Source of the DNA: Hawksworthiomyces lignivorus
Taxonomy: Eukaryota; Ascomycota; Sordariomycetes; Ophiostomatales; Ophiostomataceae
Assembly: GCA_002917075.1 (NCBI GenBank)
Contig: NTMA01000056.1
Coordinates: 213,205 to 277,204 of the forward strand
Reading direction: 5' to 3'
Length of the DNA: 64,000 nucleotides
The notes beneath the pieces are model-generated. The model did not search any database. It saw nothing but the letters and a program-made list of their open reading frames with translations, and had not been told where the DNA came from. Every line of letters begins with the position of its first letter. The first letter of the stretch is position 1. The position numbers and the translations under genes were made by a program. Shown here piece by piece: positions 11,708 to 21,932 of this stretch.

Positions 11708-13231
11708 ATGCTCGGTATAACGATGCAAACAACTTCTGCCGCCCAGCCAGAAATGGCAGAGGTGGCCGAGCGAGGCGTGCGGATCGCCTCGTCTCCGGCA
11801 GAGCTGCAAGGGATCGTCCGCCGCATGAACGCAATGTACGACTGGACCGGCCCCGACGACCCAGACAATCCGCGCAACTTCTCGCTGAGCAAGCGCATCT
11901 TCAGCATTGGCGTGATTACGCTGCTGGCGTGGGCGAGCTGCTTCGCCGGCGCGATCTATGCGCCGGCCCAGGACGTCCTGGAGCAGGAGTGGCAGCAGAG
12001 CCGCATAGCCGCCGTCCTCCCCCTGTCGCTGTACAACCTGGGCATGGCGTGCGGGCCGCTGGTCGGGGCTCCTCTGTCCGAGACGTATGGAAGAAAGGCC
12101 GTCTACGTGGCGACGACGCCCATCTTCCTCGCGTTCCTGCTGGGGTCGGGCTTTGCGAACGACATTGTCAGCCTGTCCGTGTGCCGGTTCTTCGCGGGCA
12201 TCTTTGCGGCGCCCAACGTCAACAACACGTCTGCGACCATCATGGACTATACGCCGCCCCAGTACCGCGGCGCGAGCCTGGGCACGTACTATTCCATTCC
12301 GTCCCTCGGCGCGACGTTCGGGCCCATGGTGGGCGGCTTCATCCTGCGGTCCAAGGGCTGGCGGTGGACGCAGTGGGTCGCCGTCCTGGTGACCGTCGTT
12401 CTCTACATACCTGTCTTGTTCACGAAGGAGTCCTACAAGAAAATTGTCCTGCGCCGCCGCGCCGTCCGTATGGGCCTCGGGGACACCCCTTCTCAGCACA
12501 CGTCGGCCTCGCGCACCTTCCGGCACTTCTTCACGGTCCTGATTCTGCGGCCGCTCCACATGCTCTTCACCGAGCCGATTGTTTCTTTGGTCAGCCTGTA
12601 CAACGGCTTCATCTTTGGGCTGCTGTACACCTTTGTGACGTCCGTTCCCTGGATCTTTCAAAACTACTATAATTTTGGTGATACGGCCGAATCGCTCTCC
12701 TATCTTGGTGTTACGATGGGCACCCTCTTGGCCTGCGCGCCGTATGTCCTGATCGACTTTGTGTTCTACCAGAAGCGCCTGCGCTTCTGGCAAGAGACCC
12801 ATGACGCGACCGAGCCGCTGCCGCCCGAAAATCGCCTCATCTCTGCCATGGGAGGCAGCATCCTGCTGCCGGCCAGCTTGTTCATAGCAGGGTGGACGGC
12901 AGAATACCGCGTCCATTGGTTTGTGCCAATGTTCTTCCAGGGGGTCTCCATGCTGGCATCCTTGTTGATCTATTCCGGAGCAAACCTCTTCATGCTGGAT
13001 GCTTATGGCCCATTGTATGGAGCATCAGCAGCTGGGGCCATGATGCTCAGCAGATACACCCTGAGTTTTGCCTTCCCCCTGTTCGCCCTCAAGATGTTCC
13101 AGTCACTCGACGCAGGATGGGCGACCACGATTCTCGGTGGCTGTACAGTTCTGATGGCACCGATTCCCTGGTGCTTTTGGATTTACGGCGAGCGGCTCCG
13201 GAAGAGGAGTCGCTATGAGACAAGCATATAA
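11708..13231 (+). CDS. MFS transporter, DHA1-type drug/polyamine antiporter family
   Basis: A single-exon protein of 507 residues from ATG 11708 (the ATG at 11723 is an equally possible start). It begins with the cytoplasmic signature DWTGPDDPDNPRNFS that precedes helix 1 in fungal DHA1 transporters (Tpo1, Flr1, Qdr relatives). The motif-A-like loop LSETYGRK follows helix 2, and about 12 hydrophobic helices can be counted, with the central loop (TKESYKKIVLRRRAVRMG and on) separating the halves. The C terminus is short and basic. The family exports drugs, polyamines or metabolites by proton antiport at the plasma membrane; the substrate cannot be deduced. There is no neighbouring biosynthetic gene to suggest one. 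It is convergent with the HET-domain gene. Confidence 0.9.
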   Translation: MLGITMQTTSAAQPEMAEVAERGVRIASSPAELQGIVRRMNAMYDWTGPDDPDNPRNFSLSKRIFSIGVITLLAWASCFAGAIYAPAQDVLEQEWQQSRIAAVLPLSLYNLGMACGPLVGAPLSETYGRKAVYVATTPIFLAFLLGSGFANDIVSLSVCRFFAGIFAAPNVNNTSATIMDYTPPQYRGASLGTYYSIPSLGATFGPMVGGFILRSKGWRWTQWVAVLVTVVLYIPVLFTKESYKKIVLRRRAVRMGLGDTPSQHTSASRTFRHFFTVLILRPLHMLFTEPIVSLVSLYNGFIFGLLYTFVTSVPWIFQNYYNFGDTAESLSYLGVTMGTLLACAPYVLIDFVFYQKRLRFWQETHDATEPLPPENRLISAMGGSILLPASLFIAGWTAEYRVHWFVPMFFQGVSMLASLLIYSGANLFMLDAYGPLYGASAAGAMMLSRYTLSFAFPLFALKMFQSLDAGWATTILGGCTVLMAPIPWCFWIYGERLRKRSRYETSI

Positions 13232-13880
13232 TCTCAGCGATTCTAGTGGAGGCAGATCACATCTGATGCATACGCCACTGTGCAATATAGGAAAGCTATG
13301 GACTTAGGTGCTCAGCTCGTTTTTCTGATCTCTAGAGGTGTAAGATATTTTGAAGAACACATGTAACATATACCAGTAACCACTCAATTATGATTAAAAG
13401 AACTACTAAAATCTCTTGCAACATCTACTCATCGGTATTTTTGACTGTGACCTATGCTAATATATAGACAGACCGCTAGCCCGAACTTGCACTGACGGAG
13501 TTTATAATACCTGGATATTCTAATATCATTGCCTAAGCAGTTTGCGTGTCACAGATTTCCACCGGAATTTTTCTATATAGATGCTTTATATTCCAGGCGA
13601 TACTCACGCCTAATGAAATATGAATCTCGATCAGCATGGTATCGTTATCTCTGTCATCCCAGCGGCATTGCAGGGTTTACGCTGCACTACCGCAGCTATG
13701 CAGCGACAAACCAGAGTCTATAAGTAATAATCATCAACAGTGAAGAGCTATTGATTAGACTTATGCCTAAGTTGTAACAGAGAGACTGAAGTCGACTCTT
13801 TGCCTCAGAACTAAACTATCTTTGCACAAACAACTTGGTGTATGAGACTCGTGCAGGCGAAACGAGTTGAGCATACGCAC
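13232..13880. other. Convergent intergenic region MFS / HET gene
   Basis: About 650 bases, visibly AT-richer than the flanking transporter gene, holding the 3' ends of two convergent genes. Short open frames here show no family features. It marks the left edge of the AT-richer compartment that extends to about 24 kb. Confidence 0.6.
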
Positions 13881-15788
13881 TTAAACTAGAGCAAAATATG
13901 AGAGTATTACAGTTGACTCTGGATGCCTCAAGGAGATGGTAAAGCGAGTGGGTGGTGTCAATCCACGTACCCCATAGCCCCACGATTCTCCGACTACTTG
14001 GAAGTCGGTTTCGGAATCGGCATCGACAGGGTGTAAAATATAATCATAGCCCTCATTCATCCGCTGAGCCCTTAAGCCGCTTATTGTCTTCACAATCTTT
14101 CCTCTCATCTTCGCTTTCCCGTGCCGCCCATCAGATTTTCCATTATCGTGCCAGGTATAACTAATACTCTCGTTCATATCATACGCATGTTTCCAGAGCC
14201 AGTCACCCTCTCTTGCTTTTGCTGGTAGGTTTTTCTCGGGATACACGACGCGAGAGGCATCATCCATGCAAGCACATCCCTCGTCGTCGTGCTGCTTAAT
14301 CTTTTTGCAAAAGAGAGACAGCGACTCAGGTCTCAACCTATAGCATTCTTTGTAGTCCCGCGTAGATGCTCCAGCCGACTGCAGTGCGCAGTCTGGGAAT
14401 CCTACAAGAAAGGCGGACTTGGTCTCCTCATCGACCTCGAGCCTCCCAACCGCCCATCCGGGAAGGTGGAGCTTCTTGCTGGTCCGGTCGATTTCCCTGC
14501 CGTATTCAAACCGGGCGCGAAGATTACGACTGTTCTTCCTGAGCTCGTCGGGGAAGCCCTGCCGTCCCAGGTGCTCGTATTCGTTACGATGCCTCCAGTC
14601 GACTGCCCATGATGGGAGCGCCGTGTCGCTCTGATTGTCAAGGCCCGCGTTGGCCAGGCAAGCCGTGTCTCTGTCGATGTCTATAAAGATTCTAGATGCC
14701 CAAATGATCGTCTCTTCTTCGGACAGGGAGTAATCTGGTTTCAAGAAGTCGTACAGACCAGCAGGAAGAAGTGAGAGGAGGGAATAAATCTTGTCTCGGG
14801 GATCTGTTGCCTGTCGATTTTCTGTCCTCACAAGGAGGTTATAAAGAGTGACGTTCTCCTCTACATCCGGAATCGGGTTGCCAATGTAACCCATTCCGCA
14901 GACATAGGCCATAGCCTCCGATTTATTGTGCTCGTCGATGGCCCGTGATAGCAGGGAGAAGTCGTTGTATAAGGTGCCGCAGCACAAGATGGCCTTTTGC
15001 GCGAGTTTGATCTCTTGCAAAGTCCAAGCTCGCGAGAACCAAGGTCTTCGGAACAGCTCGTAAAGAAAGGGCGCAATGGAAGTAGACTGCTCGCGAACCA
15101 CAGGCCCAATCACATTTTTGGCGGCCTGTTTCTGAGGGTTCCGCGAGAGCCTAGAAAACAATCCGTGTAGAAGGCGTGCAACAACGGTTGACCGCGTGGT
15201 GTTCGCAGGCTCTGGTGCGTCCTGAGCTGCAGGCTCTGGTGGGTCTTGAGCTGGCGGCTCAGGTGTGGCAGGAGACTGCGCAACCGCCGGTCGGCCATTT
15301 TTTAGGTTGTCAAAGACTTCGAAGAGGCGTTGGCTTTTTGGTGTCGGCTCGCCAAGCCAAATGATGACACACTTAGCCGTGCTGTAGATGCTGCCCATCA
15401 TTGCGACCTGCTGGTTTCGCTCGGGGATGTCATCTTGGTTGATGCACAGCGCATCTACCCACAGGGCTTTGTCCGGCCAGTTTGTCCATACCTGGCGAAG
15501 CGCTGCCCACAGGTTCATAGTGATGTCGACCGGATGGCCGTTGCAAATCATTTTGCCCTCCCGCACCTTGGGATCACCCCATACGTAAGACAGCGCGTCG
15601 AAAGGCTCGTCATCTGCCAGAGATATCGCCTGCATCTCGCAGCAGACAGCCTGAACACCTGCATGAGGCTGCTGTCCATCGGATTTTGTTTCCGGTGCTG
15701 GCTGGACCTCGTCGGACGCCGGTAAATGTCGCGATAAACGCAGCACGCGAATGCTGCGCGACGTGGGAAGCGCTTCGTAAAGAGACAT
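13881..15788 (-). CDS. HET-domain (heterokaryon incompatibility) protein
   Basis: A single-exon protein of 635 residues from the ATG at 15788; an in-frame ATG at 15842 would add 18 residues. It carries all core HET-domain landmarks in order: FDALSYVWGD (residues about 64-72), the NL..AL helix, LWVDALCINQDD (109-120), ER.QQV.MM..IY..A...IIWLG (ending at 146) and the block RRPWFSRAWTLQEI (about 247-259). Between the WLG and RPWFSR blocks is a Pro/Glu/Ala-rich insert with short PEP and PAQD repeats (about 176-197). HET domains are TIR-related and mediate non-self recognition and regulated cell death when fungal strains fuse; many members have no known partner. No NACHT or WD repeats are attached. 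Codon use is less GC-biased than in the housekeeping neighbours, consistent with an accessory, fast-evolving gene. Confidence 0.93.
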   Translation of the reverse strand: MSLYEALPTSRSIRVLRLSRHLPASDEVQPAPETKSDGQQPHAGVQAVCCEMQAISLADDEPFDALSYVWGDPKVREGKMICNGHPVDITMNLWAALRQVWTNWPDKALWVDALCINQDDIPERNQQVAMMGSIYSTAKCVIIWLGEPTPKSQRLFEVFDNLKNGRPAVAQSPATPEPPAQDPPEPAAQDAPEPANTTRSTVVARLLHGLFSRLSRNPQKQAAKNVIGPVVREQSTSIAPFLYELFRRPWFSRAWTLQEIKLAQKAILCCGTLYNDFSLLSRAIDEHNKSEAMAYVCGMGYIGNPIPDVEENVTLYNLLVRTENRQATDPRDKIYSLLSLLPAGLYDFLKPDYSLSEEETIIWASRIFIDIDRDTACLANAGLDNQSDTALPSWAVDWRHRNEYEHLGRQGFPDELRKNSRNLRARFEYGREIDRTSKKLHLPGWAVGRLEVDEETKSAFLVGFPDCALQSAGASTRDYKECYRLRPESLSLFCKKIKQHDDEGCACMDDASRVVYPEKNLPAKAREGDWLWKHAYDMNESISYTWHDNGKSDGRHGKAKMRGKIVKTISGLRAQRMNEGYDYILHPVDADSETDFQVVGESWGYGVRGLTPPTRFTISLRHPESTVILSYFALV

Positions 15789-17533
15789 GCTGCTGGTAGG
15801 CGATATAGTACAGAAAGAAAAAAAAGTTTCGCTCCAGGACATTTCCAGTTCAGAGCTCAGCTGAGAATATAGTAAGCTGCTGCCTGAGCACACTTTAACC
15901 CAACACCAGTTGAGGCCCAATCATCTGATGACAGCGAGGTTTCATAAACCAGGAGAACAGCCAGTCGCCAAAAAGAGTATTTTCAGCTTGTTAAATTTGG
16001 GGCAAAAGTGCCTTTCTATGGTTTTTTCACCGAGATAGTCAGCGGCGCCACGACGGCCTGCTTCTTTGGCTGTTTTCATAACCAGAGTGCAAGCTGATTA
16101 GACCAGCACGTCTGGCCGCTCTGTGTATTACATTTCCATGCACCACCAGTTAATTCTTGCCTTTTATCTGATTGTTGGCACCATTTGATATCATAATTAT
16201 TGCCGTGTATTTTATCTATGGCGGACAGGCTGGTGCAGGCAGCCTTGGCGCAGCACTTAATCCTATCGTTCAACATCGAGCCTTGAGCCTAAAGCGCATA
16301 GTTACAGCGCAAATGGGAAACATAAAAGGATTGGTCACAAAAAGAATAAAGTTAAAAAGGTTATCTCTTTTCAAGCCATATATAACGCCCAATATTTTTT
16401 TCGGCATAAGAACAAAAAAGACACATTGGACCTAAAAGCACAGGGGGTGAGAGACAGAGATTCCGACAACCCGCCACGGGCAGAGGAGAGATGAATAGAG
16501 AAGAAGGCCGAGAGCAAAGAGAAAACAAACATTGGCACATATCGGGACACATTATGATGAACAAGAAAGAAAAGAAAAAGAAGATAAAACCCAAAAGTGT
16601 AGTGTAAAAAAAAAGTATGAGCATCAAAAGCAATAAATCGCAGACATGTCCATGCCGCATGAGTCTTTCAAGTGTCAAATCGCTTCGTTGCGTCTCCCCT
16701 CCTGGACCACGTCTCTCCTTTACTTTTTTCCACCGTCGCCCTTGTTCACCGCAATCGCATAGCAGCCGATGCGGGCCATTCTCTGAATTTTTCGTAACAA
16801 ACTGAAGAAGAGAGCTACTTGCCTCCTCTCTTTATCCGCCGTCGTACAACCCCGATCCGTGATCCCGGTTCGACAGATGGCGGCGGACAAAATGGAACGG
16901 CCCATAAGACTGCAATCGGCGGGCTCCACGAAAGAAGCGCCCCCCAGCCAGGTCCCCCAGACACAAATCCCACACGCGCCATGCTGCGCACCCGAGACAC
17001 GGCCGACCCTCGTCCTCCCAGTACTCCCCACGAGCGCCGAAATCTTTTTGCCAGACTATCCAACACGACACCGCTGCCTTCCTATCTCTCTCTGTCTCTC
17101 TCCTTCTACCTTGTCCTCTGCTGCATAGATCGCATTGGTCGTTTTCGTGCTTCGCTCTCTCGACCGCTTCCCCCCGGTTCTTCCGCCGGATGCTGCCCAT
17201 GAGAAAAGGGTTTGCGCGGACGTTCCCCCCCAAAATGAAGAATAAAAACAAGAAGACGACGACGACGACTAAGAAGAAGATGATCGAAGAACGAGAGGAA
17301 AGGCAAACCCAAAATACCAACGGTGTCGTCGAACGCTGGCGAAAGCGAGCGCGGATCGAACAGAGACCAAAAAAAAAGCTAGCCAGCATGGAGGATGTTG
17401 CCTCTCCATACAGGCCCGCATTTCTCTTCTCCGCCCACGCCTACGCGAAGCTCTTCCCCTCCAGGGAGGAAGGGGACGCCCGGCGCTCTCTCTCTCTCCT
17501 CCCCTCGCAAAAAGAGGGGGAGGGAGGAGAGGT
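15789..17533. other. Intergenic region between HET gene and eIF4B
   Basis: About 1.75 kb with no supportable gene. It holds the promoter of the HET gene (transcribed leftward) and the 3' region of the eIF4B gene (also leftward, ending at 17534). Part of 16400-17530 is pyrimidine-rich with several A runs and an AAG/GAC-rich patch at 17245-17285. No tRNA or repeat was recognised. Confidence 0.5.
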
Positions 17534-19936
17534 TTACTGGGGGCGGGGCTTCTGGTTACGGCGACCCTTGTTGGGGACGGTCTCCCAGCCGTCCTCGTCC
17601 ACCTTGGGCCCAGCGCTGCCATCTTCCGGCTGCGCGGTCTTGGGGGTCGAGGGCTGCGACTCCGGGCGACCCTGGCCGCCGTTGGCCCGCGGGGGGCGAG
17701 GACCGTCGTGGCGCTGTCCTCTTGGCGCGCCACCCTGACCACCGCCACGGCGAGAACCATCGCCGCCGCGGGGTCCGCGGGGTCCGCGCGGCTGCTGCTC
17801 GCCCGAGGGCTGCCGCCAGTTTCCGCTATCGGCAGCGCGGGACTTGTAGTTCTGGACATTCTCACGAGGCTCGCGGGGCTCACGGGGCTCGCGAGGCTCA
17901 CGCGGCTCTCTTTGCCGGAATGGCTTCTGGCCGGCAGCACCGTTCTGTGGGCCACCCGCCTTCTCCTCGCCCGTCTTCTCATCCGCAGCAGGCTCAGCGG
18001 CGGCAGGCTCCGCGGCAGCTGGCTCGGCAGCGGCCTCAGCCTTGGGTGCTTCAGCAGCAGCCTTCTCTGCTGCTTCGGCGGCGGCAGCCTCTTCGGCAGC
18101 CTCTTCGGCAGCCTTGGCCTCAGCCGCAGCAGCGGCAGCAGCGGCAGCCTCCTTGGCCTTCCGCTGCTCCTCCTTGGCCTTTTCCTCGGCCTCCTTCTTC
18201 TCCCGGATAGCGATCTGCCGCTTCTCCTCGACCTCGCGCTCGCGAGCGGCGGTGTCAATAGGACGAGCAGCGCCAAAGGGGCTCGCCTTGGAGTCGCTCG
18301 AGGCGGCAGCGGCAGCGTCGGGGGCCTCGGAGACGGTCCGCTTGGCCAGGTTCAGTTTTGGCCGCATGGCAGGCACAGCAGCGGCCGGAGCTGGCGAGGG
18401 CGGGGCCTCGCTGCCGCTGCGAGAGGGTGCCGGAGACTTGCCGGCAGGGGCTGCGTCGGGACGCATGCTGTTGCGCCACTGCATGTCCCGCTCGGCGGCG
18501 CTGGGAACACGCTCAGGGCGCTCAGGGCGCTCGGCCGGGTTGAACTCGCGGCGCGGCGGCCGAGGACCGTTGTTGGGGCCACCGCCGGCGGCACCACCTT
18601 CGGGACGGCCCTCGCCCCAAGTGGCTGGCGAGGCCTTGCGGTTGCCGCGGTAAGACTCGGACCGGCCGTCGATAGACCGGGGATGGCTAGGATCGCGTGC
18701 AGCATCAGCTGGCCGCTCAGTCTGCGGCAGCGGCGACAAGGGACCCTTGCGCTCCCATGTGAAGTCGCGATGCTTCTCGTTCTCGGCGGGGCCGTCCCGT
18801 TCCCGGGGCGGCCGGCGCTCGCCAAAGTCAGAGGGACCAGAACGGCGCTCGTTGTTGCGGGGCAGGTCAGGGAGCGGGCCCTTGCGAGTCCACTCGCTCA
18901 GGTCGCGAGAAGACTCGCCACGGTCGCCGCGCTCCTTGGCTGTGGGATATGTCAGCAGATTAAAATTACAGCAACGTATACAGGCAGACCGAAAGCCTTT
19001 GTCAAAAAAAGGAATGATGACGTACGTGGATCAGCGATCTTGACCTTGATGTTCCGACCGCGGAAAGAAATGCCGTCGAGGGTGAGTGCCTTCTTCAGGC
19101 CATCGACATCTGCGAACTCGGCGTAGCCAAAGCCCTTGGGACGCTTGGTCTCGCGGTCCTCGATCAGACGAATGCTGGTGACATCGCAGCCCTCAAGCAG
19201 GTCACGGATGTTCTCTTCCTGGATGTCGTAGTCGAGATTGCCGAGGTGAGCCAGGTAAGGCGGCTTGTCCGGGATACGCTGCGGAACCGAGTCGCGGTAG
19301 GAGGAGTAGCCTGAGGGAGCGGACATGAGCAATTTGTCCAATTATAAATCAGACGTAACACGGGCTGACGTCAAGTCGAGGAGAGAGGCTCGTGCGACTT
19401 ACCACGATCAGTGTTGGACGAGCCATAGAAACCACTGCCACCACCACGTCTCTCGATGGGGGGGAGAGCTTGGGTGCCTTTTCCCGTTAAGTCAGCAATT
19501 GCCCGCCTTTTTAGATAGCACGAGGGTCATCCGGAGATGCAGAAGACGTACCAACTGTCTCTTCTACTTCGTCGGCCCAGGATCCGCCGAAAGCTGAAAT
19601 ATGAGTTAGCATGACATAGCTCCTTTAGCAAACTAGAACATCCGGCCAGTTCCGGCAACGGGAGCCGGGGAATGGAGGCGAGGTGCAACATACAATCATT
19701 GCCCATAAACTCGCCATAGGAGAGCTTTTGGACTTCCTTCTTTTTCGGAGCTGCAACGATGGTCAGTTAATCGCTCATACAAAATATAAACGACATCTAG
19801 GGGGATCGATCATGACGGATGGGTAGCCCAGGAACAAGGCGGGATGAAAGGGGACAGCAAGAGGCACGACGACGACGTCGACCTCAGCAGGTGACGGGGG
19901 AGAGCGGAAGAAACACCGGGTGACCGACGAACCCAT
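17534..19936 (-). CDS. TIF3: Translation initiation factor eIF4B homologue (Tif3/Sce3 type)
   Basis: Predicted 622 residues from six exons (transcript order): 19936-19933, 19750-19694, 19593-19552, 19477-19403, 19310-19026 and 18939-17534. The protein starts MAPKKKEVQKLSYGEFMG, then GGSWADEVEE, TQALPPIERR and GFYGSSN, a head typical of fungal eIF4B. An RRM follows (about 78-153: AHLGNL as RNP2, KGFGYAEF as RNP1). The rest is the long disordered region with repeats ending in PLPDLPR or PLSPLPQ, an Ala/Glu/Lys-rich probable helix (REVEEKRQIAIREKKEAEE begins it), six tandem REP triplets, RGG-like stretches and a C-terminal DEDGWETVPNKGRR. eIF4B stimulates the eIF4A helicase during 48S scanning. 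Splice phases agree at every junction. The first coding exon of only 4 nt (ATGG, donor GTTCGT) is inferred from the conserved MAPKKK start and is the weakest point. Confidence 0.92.
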
Positions 19937-20667
19937 GATGGAAAGAAAAGAGTAAGGGTATGTTGGCTACGTGCGACGAACTGGAAGTCGAGGCGCGTAG
20001 ACAACAAGACGAAAGCCGGGGAGGAAAGCGGCGGCGGTTGGTGGTGATGAGGAGGATAGAATTCCTATTGGGGGTCGTCCGACGAAAAGGGATCGAAGAG
20101 ACGACAAGCGAGAGTCGACAACGAAAGTCGGGGGTAAGTTTAAATTGGATATGACCTGCGCGAGATCTGTATTGCGTACTCAATCAGGAAGGCTGATTGG
20201 GTACGACAAAGGGTTGCGAAGTTGGAAGTGGTTGAATTTCCGGACGAGCTTTGATGAGGGGGGGTTGGTGCAGGATGGAGGTCTCCTGCGGTTGACTGTA
20301 GGGTTGGAGGTGGAAGAGGCCAGCCGTGATGAGAAAAAAAATTTGATATTTGAGGATTGGCTGAGGGTTGGACCTTTTCCTTTTTTTTTTTTTTTTTTTT
20401 TTTTCTTGCTTAAAGTGGGCGGCGCGACCCAAATACGCACTAGCCCCAATAAGGACTAACCCCACCTTTTTATTTCCTTTTTTTCCACTATTTCTTCTAT
20501 CTCCTGGTGCTATTAAACCGTATCTTCCCAGCTTCCTTAATTATCCTCCAGAGGAAGGAGCAATCGCCAGTTTTCCTCTAAAACTACGTGTGTCGTTGCC
20601 AAAAACATTCTCGTCCCTCAGCGACAATTTTAACCCTCTGAAACACCGCAGCTTTTTGAACTCATGC
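19937..20667. other. eIF4B promoter/leader region with poly(T) tract
   Basis: No coding sequence is supported. Read on the - strand this is the leader and promoter of eIF4B. On the + strand it contains a T-dominated tract at 20377-20404 (long A run in the sense of the eIF4B promoter, a possible nucleosome-excluding element). Right of 20460 the sequence turns AT-rich and leads into the tRNA-derived repeat. Confidence 0.5.
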
Positions 20668-20835
20668 TTCCTTTATAAATGACGAAACGTCCACAGTGTC
20701 CAACGATGAAATAGGTAGCTTGACCGAGTAGTTAAGGTGTTCGCATGGTCGCTTCTAGGTGGTGGACTTCTAGGTCCTATGTCGAATGGGCTATTATGCC
20801 TGCACGGGTTCGAATCCAGTAGCTATCGTTTTTTT
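20668..20835 (+). repeat. tRNA-Ser-like pol III element, copy A (SINE-like or tRNA pseudogene)
   Basis: A full pol III unit is visible. TATAAA at 20674-20679 sits 40 nt before a tRNA-like body at 20714-20827. The ends GGTAGCT and AGCTATC pair over seven positions. A D-arm ACC..GGT and A box (TGACCGAGTAG) follow, then TTCG/CGAA anticodon-stem strands, a variable arm with GGC/GCC stem as in type II (Ser/Leu) tRNAs, a perfect B box GGTTCGAATCC (20807-20817) and a T7 terminator (20829-20835). It is probably not a working tRNA: the T stem has a mismatch (ACGGG/CCAGT), the anticodon stem closes with C/T, 30 extra bases sit at the anticodon loop, and the anticodon position would read GGT (Thr) in a Ser-like body. 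Two relatives lie within 3 kb, which favours a dispersed family. Confidence 0.7.
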
Positions 20836-21932
20836 GGTCCTTTATTTTGACTCTGTGATTATGTTCTTTTTCTTATTTTTCATTTCTCATAATTATATGG
20901 TAAAACTCCTCTTTGCACCTGAATTCTTCGCTGCTTTATCAGTAAAGACCTCCTTAAGATCATGCTTCACACAACAAAATTAGTTTTTTAAACCGCTAAT
21001 CTGGAGTGTGTATCAACCAATAAATTTGGTGTATTTACACGAAAGTGAAAAGCTTTCGGGTACAAATAAGCAAAGAAAAACACAACAGTGCAAATAAGAA
21101 TTCTCAATTTTTTATTTTATTTATTTATTTATTATTTTTTTTTTTTGAATAAGGATAAAAAACTAACAACACGACCGCAAAATGGCCAGCTCTGCCGCTC
21201 TCCTTGATTCATAATCGAGTATGTAGAAGGTGTGAGCTAAGTACTTTCGAATTAGTTGAATAAAAAAGGGCTTGCTGTGCCGGTAGCCACGTCCAAATGC
21301 ACTTTGCTCACGCGTCATACTTGTTATTGGTAGCTTTTCGGTCAATCCGTACATGCCCAGAGTTCCAGCGTAGTAAGATACTGAGTTGTAGATGTGGAGA
21401 TCCCCTTGAGATGCGGTAGGAGAGTGGAGGATTCAGCTGTCTCTGGAGCTATTCTGCCTTCTCTCGCCGTCTAAGGCATACAAAAGGGGGACAGACTTCT
21501 GAACCTTTTCGTTAGATAGAGAAGACAGGCGCATGAATATACGCATTGTGAACGCACGGGGCGTTGTATCAGGAAGAACCTATTCGTGGAGACAAGAACG
21601 AAGTCATTTGGTTACGAATTGGTCGAGAACCGAAAAAGGTATCTGGCCTTCGGCCAGAGGCTGCCTGACCCCAAGATTACCGCAGTTTCGCCACAGAACC
21701 CGGCTATCTACGCAGTACGGGAGGCTGCCTCACATCCTCCCTGCGTAGACAGGGCCATACAGCTTCGGGATCAGTCGTACATAGGCTTTTCCATTAGTCG
21801 CTGGCGAGTTGTGGTGGTCTTGGTAGTTAGGTTGAGTCGAGGGGTCAGCATGTTTCACTCTCAACACTCTAGTGTTAAGAGTCTTAAGAATCATTTATCG
21901 ATGCAGCCTTTCCAACCTGGGACGCTGTCAGA
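20836..21932. other. AT-rich region between repeat copy A and the Gfd2-like gene
   Basis: About 1.1 kb with no recognisable gene. It includes an A/T low-complexity tract at 21108-21147 (ATTT repeats followed by a T run). A frame of 117 codons at 21586-21939 on + has no family features. Some of this is likely the 3' flank of the leftward Gfd2-like gene or decayed repeat sequence. Confidence 0.5.

Noticed and set aside
15842..15920. Longer N terminus for the HET protein
   Set aside because: The frame extends upstream, but the added sequence is low in family likeness; the ATG at 15788 gives a typical HET start.
17708..19126. A 472-codon open frame on + with Leu/Gly-rich repeats, opposite eIF4B
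   Set aside because: It is the mirror of the Ala/Glu-rich eIF4B region; the RRM and splice phases support the - strand gene only.
20714..20827. Annotation as a functional tRNA gene
   Set aside because: Mismatched T stem, defective anticodon stem, non-Ser anticodon position and diverged siblings sharing the extra segment; kept as a repeat or pseudogene.
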